The translations under genes were made by a program, and so were the position numbers. The notes under the pieces were generated by a model. The model was given only the letters and a program-made list of their open reading frames with translations. It made no database searches and was not told where the DNA came from. This document shows, piece after piece, positions 34,718 to 44,671 of a stretch of DNA of 64,000 nt. The DNA is from Chitinispirillaceae bacterium (GTDB taxonomy: Bacteria > Fibrobacterota > Chitinivibrionia > Chitinivibrionales > Chitinispirillaceae). The stretch lies in contig JAFGIW010000114.1 in assembly GCA_016929415.1 (NCBI GenBank), positions 1 through 64,000 of the forward strand, given 5' to 3'. Position 1 is the first letter of the stretch; each line of letters begins with the position of its first letter.

Positions 34718-36492
34718 TTATTGCCCCTCCCCGCATGTAACGACTGCAACGCATGAAGCCGCGCATAAAATCCTCCTCCGGCGACGAGTTCGTCGTGCGT
34801 CCCGCGTTCCGAAACGGTTCCATGATCGATCACTATGATCGAATCGCAGCCGCGAACGGTTGATATTCGGTGGGCGATGACAAGCGACGTCCTTTCCCGC
34901 AGTTCCTCCTTCACGGCGGCAAGGACTTCACGCTCGGTGCCTGCATCAATCGACGAGAGCGCATCGTCAAGAATGAGAATCGGCGGTTTGAGGATGATCG
35001 CCCGTGCGATCGAGAGACGCTGTTTCTGGCCTCCCGAGAGCGTGATACCCCGTTCACCGATGACGGTTGCGTATCCGGCCGGAAACAGCGAAATATCCCT
35101 GTCGATTGCAGCCGTGCGGCCGGCGCGCCGTAGCGACGATTCATCGAGGGTCCGTTCATCCAACCCGAAGGCGATATTGTTTTCGATGGTGTCGGAAAAG
35201 AGAAATGAATCCTGTGGAACGTACCCGATTGATTTTCTGATATACGGAAGCGGAAGGTCGTTGATGTCGATGCCGTCAATGAAAAGACTGCCGCGTTCGA
35301 CGGGGAACAGGTGAAAGAGCAGGCTGACGAGCGTTGTTTTTCCGGCGCCCGGTTTTCCGATGATCCCGAGCGACCCGCCGGCGGGAATATCGAGATCGAT
35401 GCCGCGGAGGACGTCGCGATCGGCGCCCGCAAAACGAAAACTGAGGTTCCGTATGACGATATGCCCCTTTACCGGCGCGGCAGGGCCTTCATGCCGCACA
35501 GGGATCACCGTTTCGGGAGCGGTTTCCCGCAGCCCCAGCAAACGTTTTGCCGATGCGATACCGCGCTGGAGCAAATTGTATACCCAGCCGAACGCCATGA
35601 TCGGCCAGAGGAAAAGCTGGATGTAAAAGGTAAAGGAAACGAAACTTCCGAGTGAAAGGCTGCCGCCGATAACCTGTTTACCTCCGTAAAGGAACAGCAG
35701 GCCTATGGAGAGCGACCCGAAAAAACTGACAAGAGGGAACAAGATCCCCCACACCTTGACGAGACGGATGTTGTTATCGACATATTCGTCGCAGTGCGCC
35801 GAGAACGCCCTTACTTCAGCGCGTTCCTGCACGAATCCCTTTACCGCCCTGATGCCGGAAAAGGCTTCCTGCGCCCGGGATGATATCGTACCGAAAGATT
35901 CCTGAACAGCCGTGAATTTGGATTGTATGACGCCGCCGAACCGGATCATGAACAGGGCGATGACCGGAAGCGGAGCCACGGCGACAAGCGTCAGCTTGAC
36001 GTCGATCGTCAGCATGAAAACCAGTGACATCGTGCCCATGAACAGGGCGTCGGTCGTCGCGATGAGCGCCATGCCCGTCGCCATCCTGACCGCATTGAGG
36101 TCATTGATGAACAGCGCCATGATGTCACCGGTTTTCGTCACATTGAAAAATGATGCGGGGAGGTGTATGAGGTGTTCGAACAGGTCAATACGCATTTTCA
36201 TTTCGATTTTTCGCGACGGTAGAAAAAGAAACAGGCGGTAGCAGAAACGCAGCACCGTCATGGCAACGGCAAGTGCCGTGATCGAAAGGGCGCTTTTTAC
36301 CACAAGTGTCGATGAAAACTCTTGTTCCCCCAGCGTGTCGAGGACCTTTTTGACAATGCGCGGAATGACGAGCTGGCACGTGTCGACCGTCATTAATAGA
36401 AGTATACCGGAAACAATGGACGGAAAGTGGCGCCTCATGTACGAAAGCATGAACCGCAGCGCCCGGCCGGTAGGGATGTTTTTCGTGGACAT
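34714..36492 (-). CDS. ABC exporter half with degenerate ATP site
   Basis: 592-residue TMD-NBD half-transporter. Walker A GKPGAGKTT and signature LSGGQKQRLSIARA are intact, but Walker B reads ILILDDALSSID, with Asp where the catalytic Glu should be. That is the mark of the degenerate site in heterodimeric exporters of the BmrCD/TM287-288 type. Six membrane helices precede the NBD. It comes first in the operon and overlaps its partner. No ribosome-binding site is obvious before ATG 36492. Confidence 0.9.
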   Translation of the reverse strand: MSTKNIPTGRALRFMLSYMRRHFPSIVSGILLLMTVDTCQLVIPRIVKKVLDTLGEQEFSSTLVVKSALSITALAVAMTVLRFCYRLFLFLPSRKIEMKMRIDLFEHLIHLPASFFNVTKTGDIMALFINDLNAVRMATGMALIATTDALFMGTMSLVFMLTIDVKLTLVAVAPLPVIALFMIRFGGVIQSKFTAVQESFGTISSRAQEAFSGIRAVKGFVQERAEVRAFSAHCDEYVDNNIRLVKVWGILFPLVSFFGSLSIGLLFLYGGKQVIGGSLSLGSFVSFTFYIQLFLWPIMAFGWVYNLLQRGIASAKRLLGLRETAPETVIPVRHEGPAAPVKGHIVIRNLSFRFAGADRDVLRGIDLDIPAGGSLGIIGKPGAGKTTLVSLLFHLFPVERGSLFIDGIDINDLPLPYIRKSIGYVPQDSFLFSDTIENNIAFGLDERTLDESSLRRAGRTAAIDRDISLFPAGYATVIGERGITLSGGQKQRLSIARAIILKPPILILDDALSSIDAGTEREVLAAVKEELRERTSLVIAHRISTVRGCDSIIVIDHGTVSERGTHDELVAGGGFYARLHALQSLHAGRGNK

Positions 36493-36608
36493 TGCGGTAA
36501 AAATACTTGGTCGGGTAACGATTCACCAGAAAAGGGCGAGGGAAAAAGTCGGTGCGTTGATGCGTTCAACGCTTAAATGCTTCAACACTCCAACTCATCA
36601 ACCGTCGT

Positions 36609-38072
36609 TCAGAAGTCGTTGGTCAGTATGTCATTCGCCCGCCGGCAGATTTCACGGGCGTACTCGGTCCAGAGTCCCTGTCCCCAGTAGCGGAAACAGC
36701 TTGTCTGCGAGGTTAACAGATGGAACAATGCATTGCGGTACCGGGGATCGCCGGTCGGAATTCCCGCTTTGATCAGCTTTTCGTAGAAGAGTGAGCTCGC
36801 CTTTTCCATCGGCCCGAGCACGTTCTCATACCCGTGCACCCAGGAGAGGTTGTTGGTCCAACTGCCGCCTTCGACATTGAACCGGTTGTCTTCCTTGTGA
36901 AGTTGTTCGATCGTTTTCGCCAGTTTCTCCGGGCCGTCGCCGGGCATGAACCGGTCCCAGATGCGTTTCTGCATCAGGGGTTGCAGCACCGGCAGATCCT
37001 GTTGCCTGATGCCGAGCGAAAAGAGATATTCCAGGTATTCGCTCACATTCACCATCGGGACATCCGATCCCGACGATTCCCGGATCACCTCCATATACTT
37101 CGGCGGAAATTCATTCATCATCACGCCGCCGTTCTCCCCGTCGGCAATCTGGGTGACCAGCGGCGGGACCTGTCTCCCGGAGAGTTCCCAGCGGGCAAGC
37201 CCTTTCGCCTCGTAATACGGCTGCATCTGGGCCACCAGTTTCGTATCGCTTCCCTGAGTCTTGACAATAGCGATGATCCCCGCGGTCTCGCCTTTGGAAT
37301 TCGTGCATTTGAGCAGATGCGGAAGATGTCTGCGCTGCGGGTTCATGCCGTCGGCCGGTTGTTCCACCGAATGTTCCTGGACCAATACCCACTGATACCC
37401 GCAATCAATCAGCGTTTTCACGAATTCATACGCAACGTCGGGATGGTTAGGCAACGCCATTTCCGAGGGTGAAAAGCCGCGCACGCGGCCCAGGGCTTCC
37501 CAACCGAAAATCGCCGCGAAGTGATTCTGCCAGGCTTTAACGTGCAGCAGGTAATCCTGAACGGGTGTCGACGGCGCGACCGCATGTCCCCACGGCGCTC
37601 CCAGCCATTCCACGCATCGGCGGTAGTCGTGGTTCTGCGTGATGTTTTTCAGGCTGTCGAACACGTCGTGCAACCCCATCTTGCGCAGGCCGTGCAGCAG
37701 CGTCCCGGAGTATTCCAGCATGACGCGCGGCTCCTTCCCCTCATTGACGAGCTGGGGAATGAATTCGCCCATCCGTTTGTAGCACCAGTGGAACACCGTG
37801 GCATTGTGATTGTCGCCGATGTGCTGGTTTTCCATCATGTGCTGCAGGTTGCTGATGATCTCGGCAGTCCGCAGATCGTTTCCTCCGGCCGGGATCAGGG
37901 GTTGATGCATGTGCAGGGCGATCGCGCATGCGCCGCGGATCTTTCCGAAATCAATCCTGCTGTCCGGTAAGTAAATAGTGACGGCCCGGTTTTTCCCCGT
38001 GATGTCGGCGATTTCTTTTTCCGCGCCCGAAATGTTGGGTATTCCATCGATATTTTCAGGAAATTCCGCCAT
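36609..38072 (-). CDS. Glycoside hydrolase family 57 protein
   Basis: 487-residue cytoplasmic enzyme of the GH57 barrel type. ATG 38072 has GGGAGG upstream. The first conserved region (IALHMHQPLIPAGG), the region with the proline-glutamate (RVRGFSPSEMALPNHPDVA), and IADGENGGVMMNEFPP are all present, as is a helical C-terminal bundle ending WGQGLWTEYAREI. GH57 covers amylases, branching enzymes and related alpha-glucan enzymes; subtype not decided. It could link to glycogen metabolism, and the ECF anti-sigma factor in this window has a glycogen-binding-like domain. Solitary; an 18-bp repeat (38167-38184) lies upstream. Confidence 0.85.
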   Translation of the reverse strand: MAEFPENIDGIPNISGAEKEIADITGKNRAVTIYLPDSRIDFGKIRGACAIALHMHQPLIPAGGNDLRTAEIISNLQHMMENQHIGDNHNATVFHWCYKRMGEFIPQLVNEGKEPRVMLEYSGTLLHGLRKMGLHDVFDSLKNITQNHDYRRCVEWLGAPWGHAVAPSTPVQDYLLHVKAWQNHFAAIFGWEALGRVRGFSPSEMALPNHPDVAYEFVKTLIDCGYQWVLVQEHSVEQPADGMNPQRRHLPHLLKCTNSKGETAGIIAIVKTQGSDTKLVAQMQPYYEAKGLARWELSGRQVPPLVTQIADGENGGVMMNEFPPKYMEVIRESSGSDVPMVNVSEYLEYLFSLGIRQQDLPVLQPLMQKRIWDRFMPGDGPEKLAKTIEQLHKEDNRFNVEGGSWTNNLSWVHGYENVLGPMEKASSLFYEKLIKAGIPTGDPRYRNALFHLLTSQTSCFRYWGQGLWTEYAREICRRANDILTNDF

Positions 38073-38166
38073 AAAATCCTCCCGTTGAGATGATGAATGC
38101 ATTAATGATCCCTTACGCCGGGGTGAGAGCATGCTATTTATGCCTGATAAGGTTGTAAATGTCGAT

Positions 38167-38184
38167 AAAAAGAATCGCTCAATT
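38167..38184. repeat. 18-bp repeat, copy B
   Basis: Identical to the sequence at 62-79. It lies 95 bp upstream of the GH57 start codon on the minus strand. The rest of the gap (38073-38406) is AT-rich and shows no gene. Confidence 0.45.
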
Positions 38185-38406
38185 CAGCTGTTTTTATATG
38201 AACAGCCGCATCGACTTCGCCGGCTCTCTGTAAAAGCTACCTCATGCAGGCGAAAACAACAGACACAATTATAACAAATCCGGGCAGTTAAAGGCAAATA
38301 GATTAAAAATATGTGACACGGTGCGGTTCCGCTTGAAATGACAGTAATCGATCGGTACCTACATGCAATATTTCGCCTTTATGGTCGTAGTATTCCCGTG
38401 AGCCAT

Positions 38407-38739
38407 ATGATTAAAACAATATTCATACTTCTGACCTTTCTTCTTCTCCCTTCCATAGCCGATGCCGCCAACGGCGTGTTTTCGACTTTTGGTGCCGAAC
38501 CGGCGGAGGCGTTTTCAGACAATCAACGGGAATACTTGCCCGGCGAGATGTCGGATGACGTCTCCGACATGATTAAGCTGATCAGCGCCTTTAAATTGAA
38601 AAAAATCATACCCGGTTCCGGCAGGCTAATTCAAGGGCCACCGGTTCAGTTCACACGACCGGCAAAGGATCTCTCACCGCACAAAACGATATTAGGCCGC
38701 TTCCCTTCGGTTTTTCCGACGACGGTTCTGCGCATTTAA
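38407..38739 (+). CDS. Small exported protein of unknown function
   Basis: 110 residues from ATG 38407. A signal peptide (MIKTIFILLTFLLLPSIADA) is followed by a hydrophilic region with acidic patches (EYLPGEMSDDVSDMIKLIS) and a Pro-rich end. No good ribosome-binding site; GTG 38398 is an alternative start. The signal peptide is the main evidence of coding. It precedes the ankyrin gene by 82 bp. Confidence 0.5.
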   Translation: MIKTIFILLTFLLLPSIADAANGVFSTFGAEPAEAFSDNQREYLPGEMSDDVSDMIKLISAFKLKKIIPGSGRLIQGPPVQFTRPAKDLSPHKTILGRFPSVFPTTVLRI

Positions 38740-38821
38740 CGGTTACTGCAATCCGAAGTTCCATTCAAGCATTTTACTGACTCGCAGTTGATTATTTACG
38801 TACCTATTTCGAGGAGGATTT

Positions 38822-39403
38822 ATGATCATTACGAATACTTCAAACGAGGTGTTGTGGTCAATAGATGATTACATCGAATTTCTGAATGCGGTTGAAAACG
38901 GCGATATCGCCATGGTGCGACGGATGATTGAAAACGGGATGGATCCCGATATAATCGGCCCGCTCGGCTGGACGGCAATGAGAAAAGCGGCAGCAGCCAA
39001 CAGGGGTGAGGTTGCACTCGAGCTGTTGAACCGGGGCGCGGCCGTCGACGCTGCCGACTATATGGGGCAGACGGCGCTCATGCTCGCCTGTGCGTACGGA
39101 CACCATGATATGGTCCTTCTGCTTCTTTTTTACGGCGCCGATCCAAACCTGAAAAATCACAGCGGCCGCACGCCGCTCATGATCGCGGCAGGCAATGGTA
39201 ACCGGCAGATTGTCGGCGCACTGCTCGACACGTTTCCGCAGTGCAACATGACGTTATCCGATCACAACGGCAAAACGGCCCTTGATATGGCGATTATCAA
39301 CGGTCATCACCAGGTGGCAAAAATGCTCGAGGCTGCAAACGCTCTTCGAGCCGTACATGTCAATGCGTATACACCGGATGAATCCCTCTTTCTTCGGAAT
39401 TAG
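38822..39403 (+). CDS. Ankyrin-repeat protein
   Basis: 193 residues, GAGGAGG upstream of ATG 38822. Four to five ankyrin repeats: ENGDIAMVRRMIENGMDPDI, GWTAMRKAAAANRGEVALEL, GQTALMLACAYGHHDMVLLL, GRTPLMIAAGNGNRQIVGAL and GKTALDMAIINGHHQVAKML. There is no signal peptide, so it should act in the cytosol as a binding module. Partner unknown. Confidence 0.88.
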   Translation: MIITNTSNEVLWSIDDYIEFLNAVENGDIAMVRRMIENGMDPDIIGPLGWTAMRKAAAANRGEVALELLNRGAAVDAADYMGQTALMLACAYGHHDMVLLLLFYGADPNLKNHSGRTPLMIAAGNGNRQIVGALLDTFPQCNMTLSDHNGKTALDMAIINGHHQVAKMLEAANALRAVHVNAYTPDESLFLRN

Positions 39404-39501
39404 GCGAGAAAGTCCGCATGAACGTTAGCGGAAGCTTTTTATCGACAGGTCACGGCGAAGGCTGTGACTCTTCATAAAAAGATACGAAATGGGCCTTCTC
39501 A

Positions 39502-40341
39502 CTAGTGCCGGTGCAGAAACGCTTCGATCGACGGCCAGTAGCGGTGTGGATCAGTATATTCGATGCTGTTGTGTGAAGCCCCGTCGATGGTGACCAGTGT
39601 TTTTTCCACCTGCAGGGTGTCGTACAATTTTTTCCCCATCCGGTAGGGAACGATTTCATCGGCGGTGCCGTGAATGATGAGCACCGGCGCTTTAATCCGG
39701 TTCGCCTTGCCGATGTTGTCGTAACAGTTGCCCGATAAAAAGGTCAACCATCCCCACCCGTGCGCGCGGGCATAATCGTTACCGGTCGAAAACGGGGTAA
39801 TCAGGATGACGCCCGCGAGCGGACGGTCGATTGCGCTGTTGACCGCTACGGCGGAGCCGAGAGAGCGGCCGAGAAGAAAAATGTCCTCTTCACGGAAGTC
39901 GAGCGAATCTTTGACGTAGCGGAGCGCCGTCTCCCCGTCCCGGTAAATTCCCTTCTCGCTCGGCCTTCCGTCGCTCGCCCCGTACCCCCGGTACCCCACG
40001 CCGAAAACGCCGACGCCCCTATCGCGCAGCGCGATCAGCTCCGGCAGCCGCTGGGCGATGTTTCCCCCGTTGCCGTGAAAATAGAGGAGAACTTTGTGCG
40101 ATACCGTGCAGGGAAGATAAAAGCACTCGATTTTCACCCGGTCGGGGCCAATGATAAATTGCTGAGTCACCTCGTCGGGCAGATCGGAGGGATGAACCAC
40201 GCCGGAGCGGTCGGGAAAAAAGGAGAGCGTATTGACAATTGGGGTGCAGAGGAAAAAGGAAAGCAGCGACACGGCAAGTACGGCACGATTAGGGAGTGAC
40301 GAAACGATCCCGCACCTCACCGGGGACCGGTTTCTTTCCAC
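39502..40341 (-). CDS. Alpha/beta hydrolase, membrane-anchored or exported
   Basis: 279 residues with an N-terminal hydrophobic segment (AVLAVSLLSFFLCTPIV). The hydrolase core has the oxyanion HGNGGNIAQR, nucleophile GRSLGSA (Ser), acid in HGTADEIVPY and catalytic His in DGASHNSIEY, the triad of BEM46/ABHD13-like serine hydrolases. GTG 40341 and GTG 40320 are both possible starts; the second overlaps the cupin stop (GTGA). Substrate unknown, probably an ester or thioester. Coupled to the cupin gene upstream. Confidence 0.85.
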   Translation of the reverse strand: MERNRSPVRCGIVSSLPNRAVLAVSLLSFFLCTPIVNTLSFFPDRSGVVHPSDLPDEVTQQFIIGPDRVKIECFYLPCTVSHKVLLYFHGNGGNIAQRLPELIALRDRGVGVFGVGYRGYGASDGRPSEKGIYRDGETALRYVKDSLDFREEDIFLLGRSLGSAVAVNSAIDRPLAGVILITPFSTGNDYARAHGWGWLTFLSGNCYDNIGKANRIKAPVLIIHGTADEIVPYRMGKKLYDTLQVEKTLVTIDGASHNSIEYTDPHRYWPSIEAFLHRH

Positions 40342-40817
40342 TTGCCTGCAACATTCTCTTCATCCTTGAAATAATCAGCCTGCTTTCCGTGCTCGAAGAC
40401 CTCATTATACTGCGAAATCATGATCTTCCCCGAATCGGGATAAACCACCACATCCATCCCGTTGAAGGTCTTGACGTCAAAGTAGGTGCACGGACAATCG
40501 GTATGATTGAAGAACTGATGCGCGCCGCTCTCCCCGGTTTCGAAGTACAGGGTCTCGCCTTGATTGACAATCTCAAACCCCCGCGAGGTGCGGAGCTTCA
40601 TGGAGCCCCCGGTTACCAGCATCACCTCTTCGGCGTTGCGATGATAGTGATAGGGAAACGAGTACTGCCCGGGTGGCAGCTTCCTGATGTCGAAAACGAG
40701 CTTTTGCGCGTTCGCCTGGTTGCAGAGATTCGGCATAACGGTGAGCAGGCCGAAAGGCGGCTTGTTGAAAGGGCCCTGTGAGAACTCCAGTTGACCGGGC
40801 TTTAAAATGGTCGGCAT
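40317..40817 (-). CDS. Cupin-domain protein
   Basis: 166-residue single-domain cupin. FPYHYHRNAEEVMLVTGGSM gives the first metal-binding motif (two His and a Glu), and HQFFNHTDCPCTYFDV the second motif region with a His. It could bind Fe or Mn and act as an isomerase, dioxygenase or sugar-acid sensor; the sequence does not decide. Its stop overlaps the start of the alpha/beta hydrolase. AGGT lies upstream of ATG 40817. Confidence 0.85.
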   Translation of the reverse strand: MPTILKPGQLEFSQGPFNKPPFGLLTVMPNLCNQANAQKLVFDIRKLPPGQYSFPYHYHRNAEEVMLVTGGSMKLRTSRGFEIVNQGETLYFETGESGAHQFFNHTDCPCTYFDVKTFNGMDVVVYPDSGKIMISQYNEVFEHGKQADYFKDEENVAGKWKETGPR

Positions 40818-41194
40818 GGTGATGACCTAGATGTTTAAGTGCAGGAACATAAGTTAAAAAGAAGCAGCAAACGGGTTGCTTCAATTATTAGTAGTCTGAG
40901 TTGAAGCAATCGTTTAAATATACAACATTTTTGAGGGTTGGAGGGTTGCCCCGGGCCTTCTGTATTCCCGCCACTTCCGCCCTGTTTGAAAATCACAAAA
41001 AAACCATTCGTACCCGACTAGACGGGAATGAAATGTCATCCATGCAGGGAATGCTGCAGGAACACGCCATTGCATGCTTTTATGGCCAACAGGCAGTCGC
41101 TCCGTTTAATCGGGGTCGGAATCGCTATTGGTATCGAAAAAGGCATTATTCATTTTTTCTTCTTGTCTTCTGTCCCCCTCCTCCAACCGCTTTC

Positions 41195-41218
41195 CTCCGC
41201 GGTCTCCGCGCCTCCGCG
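41195..41218. repeat. CTCCGCG triple repeat
   Basis: Three CTCCGCG units in 24 bp just after the stop of the beta-helix gene. Together with the CACAGAG-type words near 30952 they belong to a class of short intergenic repeats common in bacterial genomes. The 40818-41229 gap also holds a possible hairpin (GAAGCA...TGCTTC near 40861-40882) and no supported gene. Confidence 0.35.
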
Positions 41219-41229
41219 TGAGGATTTCT

Positions 41230-43548
41230 TCACCTCCCCAGCACCACCCGCTTTCGCATCGACACTTTACCCGTAGCAATATCGGTCGTCCTGACAAGGT
41301 AGATCCCGCGGCTGGCTGTTGCGAAAAAGGGGCCGCTGCCGCCGCCTGCCACGAATCCGCTCTGTGTGACGGCCCGCCTTACTACCCGGCCGCGCAGGTC
41401 GATCAGTTCGCAGAGAACGCTGCCCGACCGCAATGGAGCATTTACAACCGGGCGTACTGCCGTCAGGTCGGGAAGCACGGTGATTGCCGAGGAAGTGCCG
41501 AGAAAAGCGATCACCTTACTAGCGTCTATCCATCTTCCGGCAACAAGCACATGCTCGGCACCGCCCGGCGGCACGGCGGGGAAGACCACCTCCACATCGG
41601 CCGTACCCGGAATGCCGCCCGGTATGGCGGTTACCGGCGCGCCCGCCGGATCGAGCAGGGTAAGTCGCGAGTGCAGCTTTACATCCGTCGGATCGATCTT
41701 GTTGGTAAACACCGAATCCCCTTTTCTCGCCTGAATAGTGAGCACCACCGTCTGACCCGCCCGCACCTCGTTGACGGGCGTTCCGCCGGCCTTGTCGAGC
41801 ACCATTACGTCGAGGGTGTAATCAATTTTACGATAGGGAATGAATCCGGCTGCGGTGGCAAACGGAAGGCCGTTCGAGCCGGTTCCCTCGATGAACATTT
41901 CAAAAAACGCGAAGTCGCCCATGGCGGGGACGGTCACCTCAAAGATGTTCGAGCCCGACTGGATTTGCTGGGCAGGCGGGACGATCTGCTGGATGTTGGT
42001 CGCGGTGATCGCTTTATAGCTGTTCCCGAAACAATCCGACGTGTCGAGCTTCGAGACGACTCCGAACATCGTTATCCTCGGATCGATGATCGAGCCGACC
42101 CGGGGAGTAACGGCAAATCCGATTTTTACCGCAGTGGCGTTAACCTGCACCGGCATGGTCGGCCTGATCGTCGCCACGTCGACCGGCCTGCCGCCGCCTT
42201 TCGGAATGGCCCCCAGGTCCGCCCGCGTGCCGTCGGGGTCTTTTACCCCCGCTGATTCCCATCCTTTGTCGATGATATAACTCTGTACCTCAGCATCGTT
42301 CCAGTCGGGAAAAAGAAATGAAGTGCTTGACGGATCAGTGGATAAGAATTGTGTCTCCACCCAGCGGACATCGGCGCTCGCCGGAAACGGCGTTATCAAG
42401 GCGCCTTCCACATAAGTACTGCCTGTAGGCGTTGGTTTCAAATAATTGTTGATGGTGGTATATGCCTCCGTCGGCGCCTGCTGCTGCGCGGCATAGACAC
42501 AATTGTACATGCGGTTGGCAAAACACTTCGACATCTCGAAGGAGGTGGCGAACGTGGTGGTACTCGTGCCCCAGTACTCGTTTGGTTCGGCATAGATATT
42601 GTTGAAAATGAGGTGCTGCCCGCCCGCTTTCCAGTTCCCGAGAAATAGCACTGAATTATGCCAGAGTGTATTGTTGTAAATTGCCAGCGGGCTTAAAATG
42701 TGATCTTTGAACATAAAGGCGCCGCCCGCCTGGTTTCCCCCCTCCGACGAGGTAATGCTTTTTACCTTGGTTGCTATTGCTGCGGTCGGGTGATGGTTTT
42801 CATAGATGAGATTATACCGGATTGTTGATCCCAGATCCCACATTGATTCGAAAAACAAGCCCACGGAATTATCATGAATCCTGTTATATTCGATGAGATG
42901 ATTCCCCGTTCGGGCAAACCCGGAAAAAGGGATGATATTATCCGGATCGATATCCGCCGGATTCCGGTTGGCGAAGATCCCGCCCACATTCATATCTTTA
43001 AAATTTATGCCGAAATAGGCATTTTTAATATCGCAGTCACGGACAATCACGTCGCCGGAAATCCAAAGGGTAATGGCCGCATTGCCGTGTTGCAGTGGAT
43101 ACCTGCCCTCCCAGATCCCATCATAACCGAACGGATAAACCCCGCCCCCATCAACCGCCAACCCTTCGATACGGACATTCGCAGCTTCGAGGATTTGAAG
43201 CGCTCCGTTACGGTCAAAGGTAATCAAAGAATCTATCAACGCTTCTGTGGCAGTAGTGGGTCCCACATTGATCGTGTCCTGAAAACGAATAGTCGGTTTA
43301 CTCACTGCCCGCGGTTGTTCCGACCGAAGGATCAGCCCGTTTTTCGTGCTGTCGATCGTCACCTGCTCCTCATAGACCGCGGCGTCGGTAATGATCACCT
43401 CGTCACCCGGCCCGGCGGCATTTATCGCTGCCTGGATCGAGGTGAATTGTCCGTTACCGTCCTTTGAGACCGTGAAGGTCGCGGCGAGGAGGGAGGAAGC
43501 GATGAGCGTTACTACGGCGACAGTATTTACGACAAGACGGATCACCAT
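41230..43548 (-). CDS. Secreted right-handed beta-helix protein with C-terminal sorting-like domain
   Basis: 772 residues from ATG 43548 (AAGGAA upstream), signal peptide LVVNTVAVVTLIASSLLAAT. The N-terminal half is a parallel beta-helix of the pectate-lyase type (GQFTSIQAAINAAGPGDEV, ALQILEAANVRIEGLAVDGG, LIEYNRIHDNSVGLFFES). A beta-sandwich middle follows. The last 70 residues, CELIDLRGRVVRRAVTQSG then ASRGIYLVRTTD, match Por/T9SS-like C-terminal domains. It may degrade or bind a polysaccharide, but no catalytic residues were identified. Confidence 0.8.
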   Translation of the reverse strand: MVIRLVVNTVAVVTLIASSLLAATFTVSKDGNGQFTSIQAAINAAGPGDEVIITDAAVYEEQVTIDSTKNGLILRSEQPRAVSKPTIRFQDTINVGPTTATEALIDSLITFDRNGALQILEAANVRIEGLAVDGGGVYPFGYDGIWEGRYPLQHGNAAITLWISGDVIVRDCDIKNAYFGINFKDMNVGGIFANRNPADIDPDNIIPFSGFARTGNHLIEYNRIHDNSVGLFFESMWDLGSTIRYNLIYENHHPTAAIATKVKSITSSEGGNQAGGAFMFKDHILSPLAIYNNTLWHNSVLFLGNWKAGGQHLIFNNIYAEPNEYWGTSTTTFATSFEMSKCFANRMYNCVYAAQQQAPTEAYTTINNYLKPTPTGSTYVEGALITPFPASADVRWVETQFLSTDPSSTSFLFPDWNDAEVQSYIIDKGWESAGVKDPDGTRADLGAIPKGGGRPVDVATIRPTMPVQVNATAVKIGFAVTPRVGSIIDPRITMFGVVSKLDTSDCFGNSYKAITATNIQQIVPPAQQIQSGSNIFEVTVPAMGDFAFFEMFIEGTGSNGLPFATAAGFIPYRKIDYTLDVMVLDKAGGTPVNEVRAGQTVVLTIQARKGDSVFTNKIDPTDVKLHSRLTLLDPAGAPVTAIPGGIPGTADVEVVFPAVPPGGAEHVLVAGRWIDASKVIAFLGTSSAITVLPDLTAVRPVVNAPLRSGSVLCELIDLRGRVVRRAVTQSGFVAGGGSGPFFATASRGIYLVRTTDIATGKVSMRKRVVLGR

Positions 43549-43703
43549 GGGAGATTCCTTTTTTAACGTACCGAGAGGCACCTGCAATTACCTAATATTA
43601 TAATCTAATATTGACCGGTCCGCCAGCAGTTGTTCACTGCCCCGACAGCCAACAGTGGTCATTGCCGTATCAGTCGAGAAACATCCCTGCTTTTTCCCGG
43701 GAA

Positions 43704-44435
43704 TTACCTTCCGGGCGACAGCAGTTCAGGCAGTTTAATAATGCGGTTTGAACGTGCATCGGAACTCACGGCCCGTTTTTTCGCGATCGCACCCATATCC
43801 ATCATGATTTCATACACCTCCGTCCCGTCGACATACAGAACCGATCGTTCATCAGGATCAACGCTCGCCAGGTAAATGCCGTCATTTTCAAGATCGATAC
43901 GCTCTTCCCGAATAATTCCACGGTCGTACCACGTAACCGAATGGGTACCTCTTCTCAAAAGACGAATGCCCCAGTACTCTTCAACCGGGATCTCGGCGCT
44001 GCCGGTAACCGTTCCCAGGTCGATTTCCGACGAGAGTGCATATCCATAGTATGTTGAGGTGACGATAAGCAGCTTTGTCTTCAGGTACCAGTCTCCTTCC
44101 GCCCACGACAGTAAAGAAAACATGTACGCATAATCATACCTGCCGTCGCCGTTGAAATCGGAGCTGACATAGGAGGGCAGATTATGGGGGTCATACCGCT
44201 CTTCCGGATAAAGTTCATACCCGTATCTGCCGATGGGAGGCATACTGTAACCATTGACATGTTCGGCGATAAGCTCCTCAACCTCATCCGGTATCCCCAC
44301 GTATGCATCAACATAGCAGCCGTCATCGCCATACCCCATGTCGTCATCCTCGGAAACCGGTACTCCGACAATCATACATCCGCTCATCATTCCCAGCGCT
44401 GCAACGCCTGTGATTACATTCCTCATCCTGTTCAT
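43704..44435 (-). CDS. Lipoprotein of unknown function
   Basis: 243 residues from ATG 44435, AAAGGA upstream. Lipobox GMMSGC (Cys about 20). The mature part starts with acidic, Tyr-rich sequence (SEDDDMGYGDDGCYVDAYVG), and continues with DFNGDGRYDYAYMFSLLSWA, which resembles an FG-GAP/EF-type calcium loop. No family recognised. The beta-helix gene downstream may share its transcript. Confidence 0.65.
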   Translation of the reverse strand: MNRMRNVITGVAALGMMSGCMIVGVPVSEDDDMGYGDDGCYVDAYVGIPDEVEELIAEHVNGYSMPPIGRYGYELYPEERYDPHNLPSYVSSDFNGDGRYDYAYMFSLLSWAEGDWYLKTKLLIVTSTYYGYALSSEIDLGTVTGSAEIPVEEYWGIRLLRRGTHSVTWYDRGIIREERIDLENDGIYLASVDPDERSVLYVDGTEVYEIMMDMGAIAKKRAVSSDARSNRIIKLPELLSPGR

Positions 44436-44671
44436 ACGATATCCTTTGAAACTGTTGTGACGGTAATTGAAAATTCTGCTGTATAGACGAGCTTCTTTGA
44501 CAAATCCGCTCATAGGTGAATCATTAACGGTTATCGAAACAGTTGTGGACCTCGGTCATCGGATCGTGCTTATTGATACCAGTACGGCTGTCATTGTTCC
44601 GCACATGAAAGGTTATTTGAGAAATATTCTCCTCTTCACGTCAACGCCCCCTGGTCGTTGCCACACTTTAT

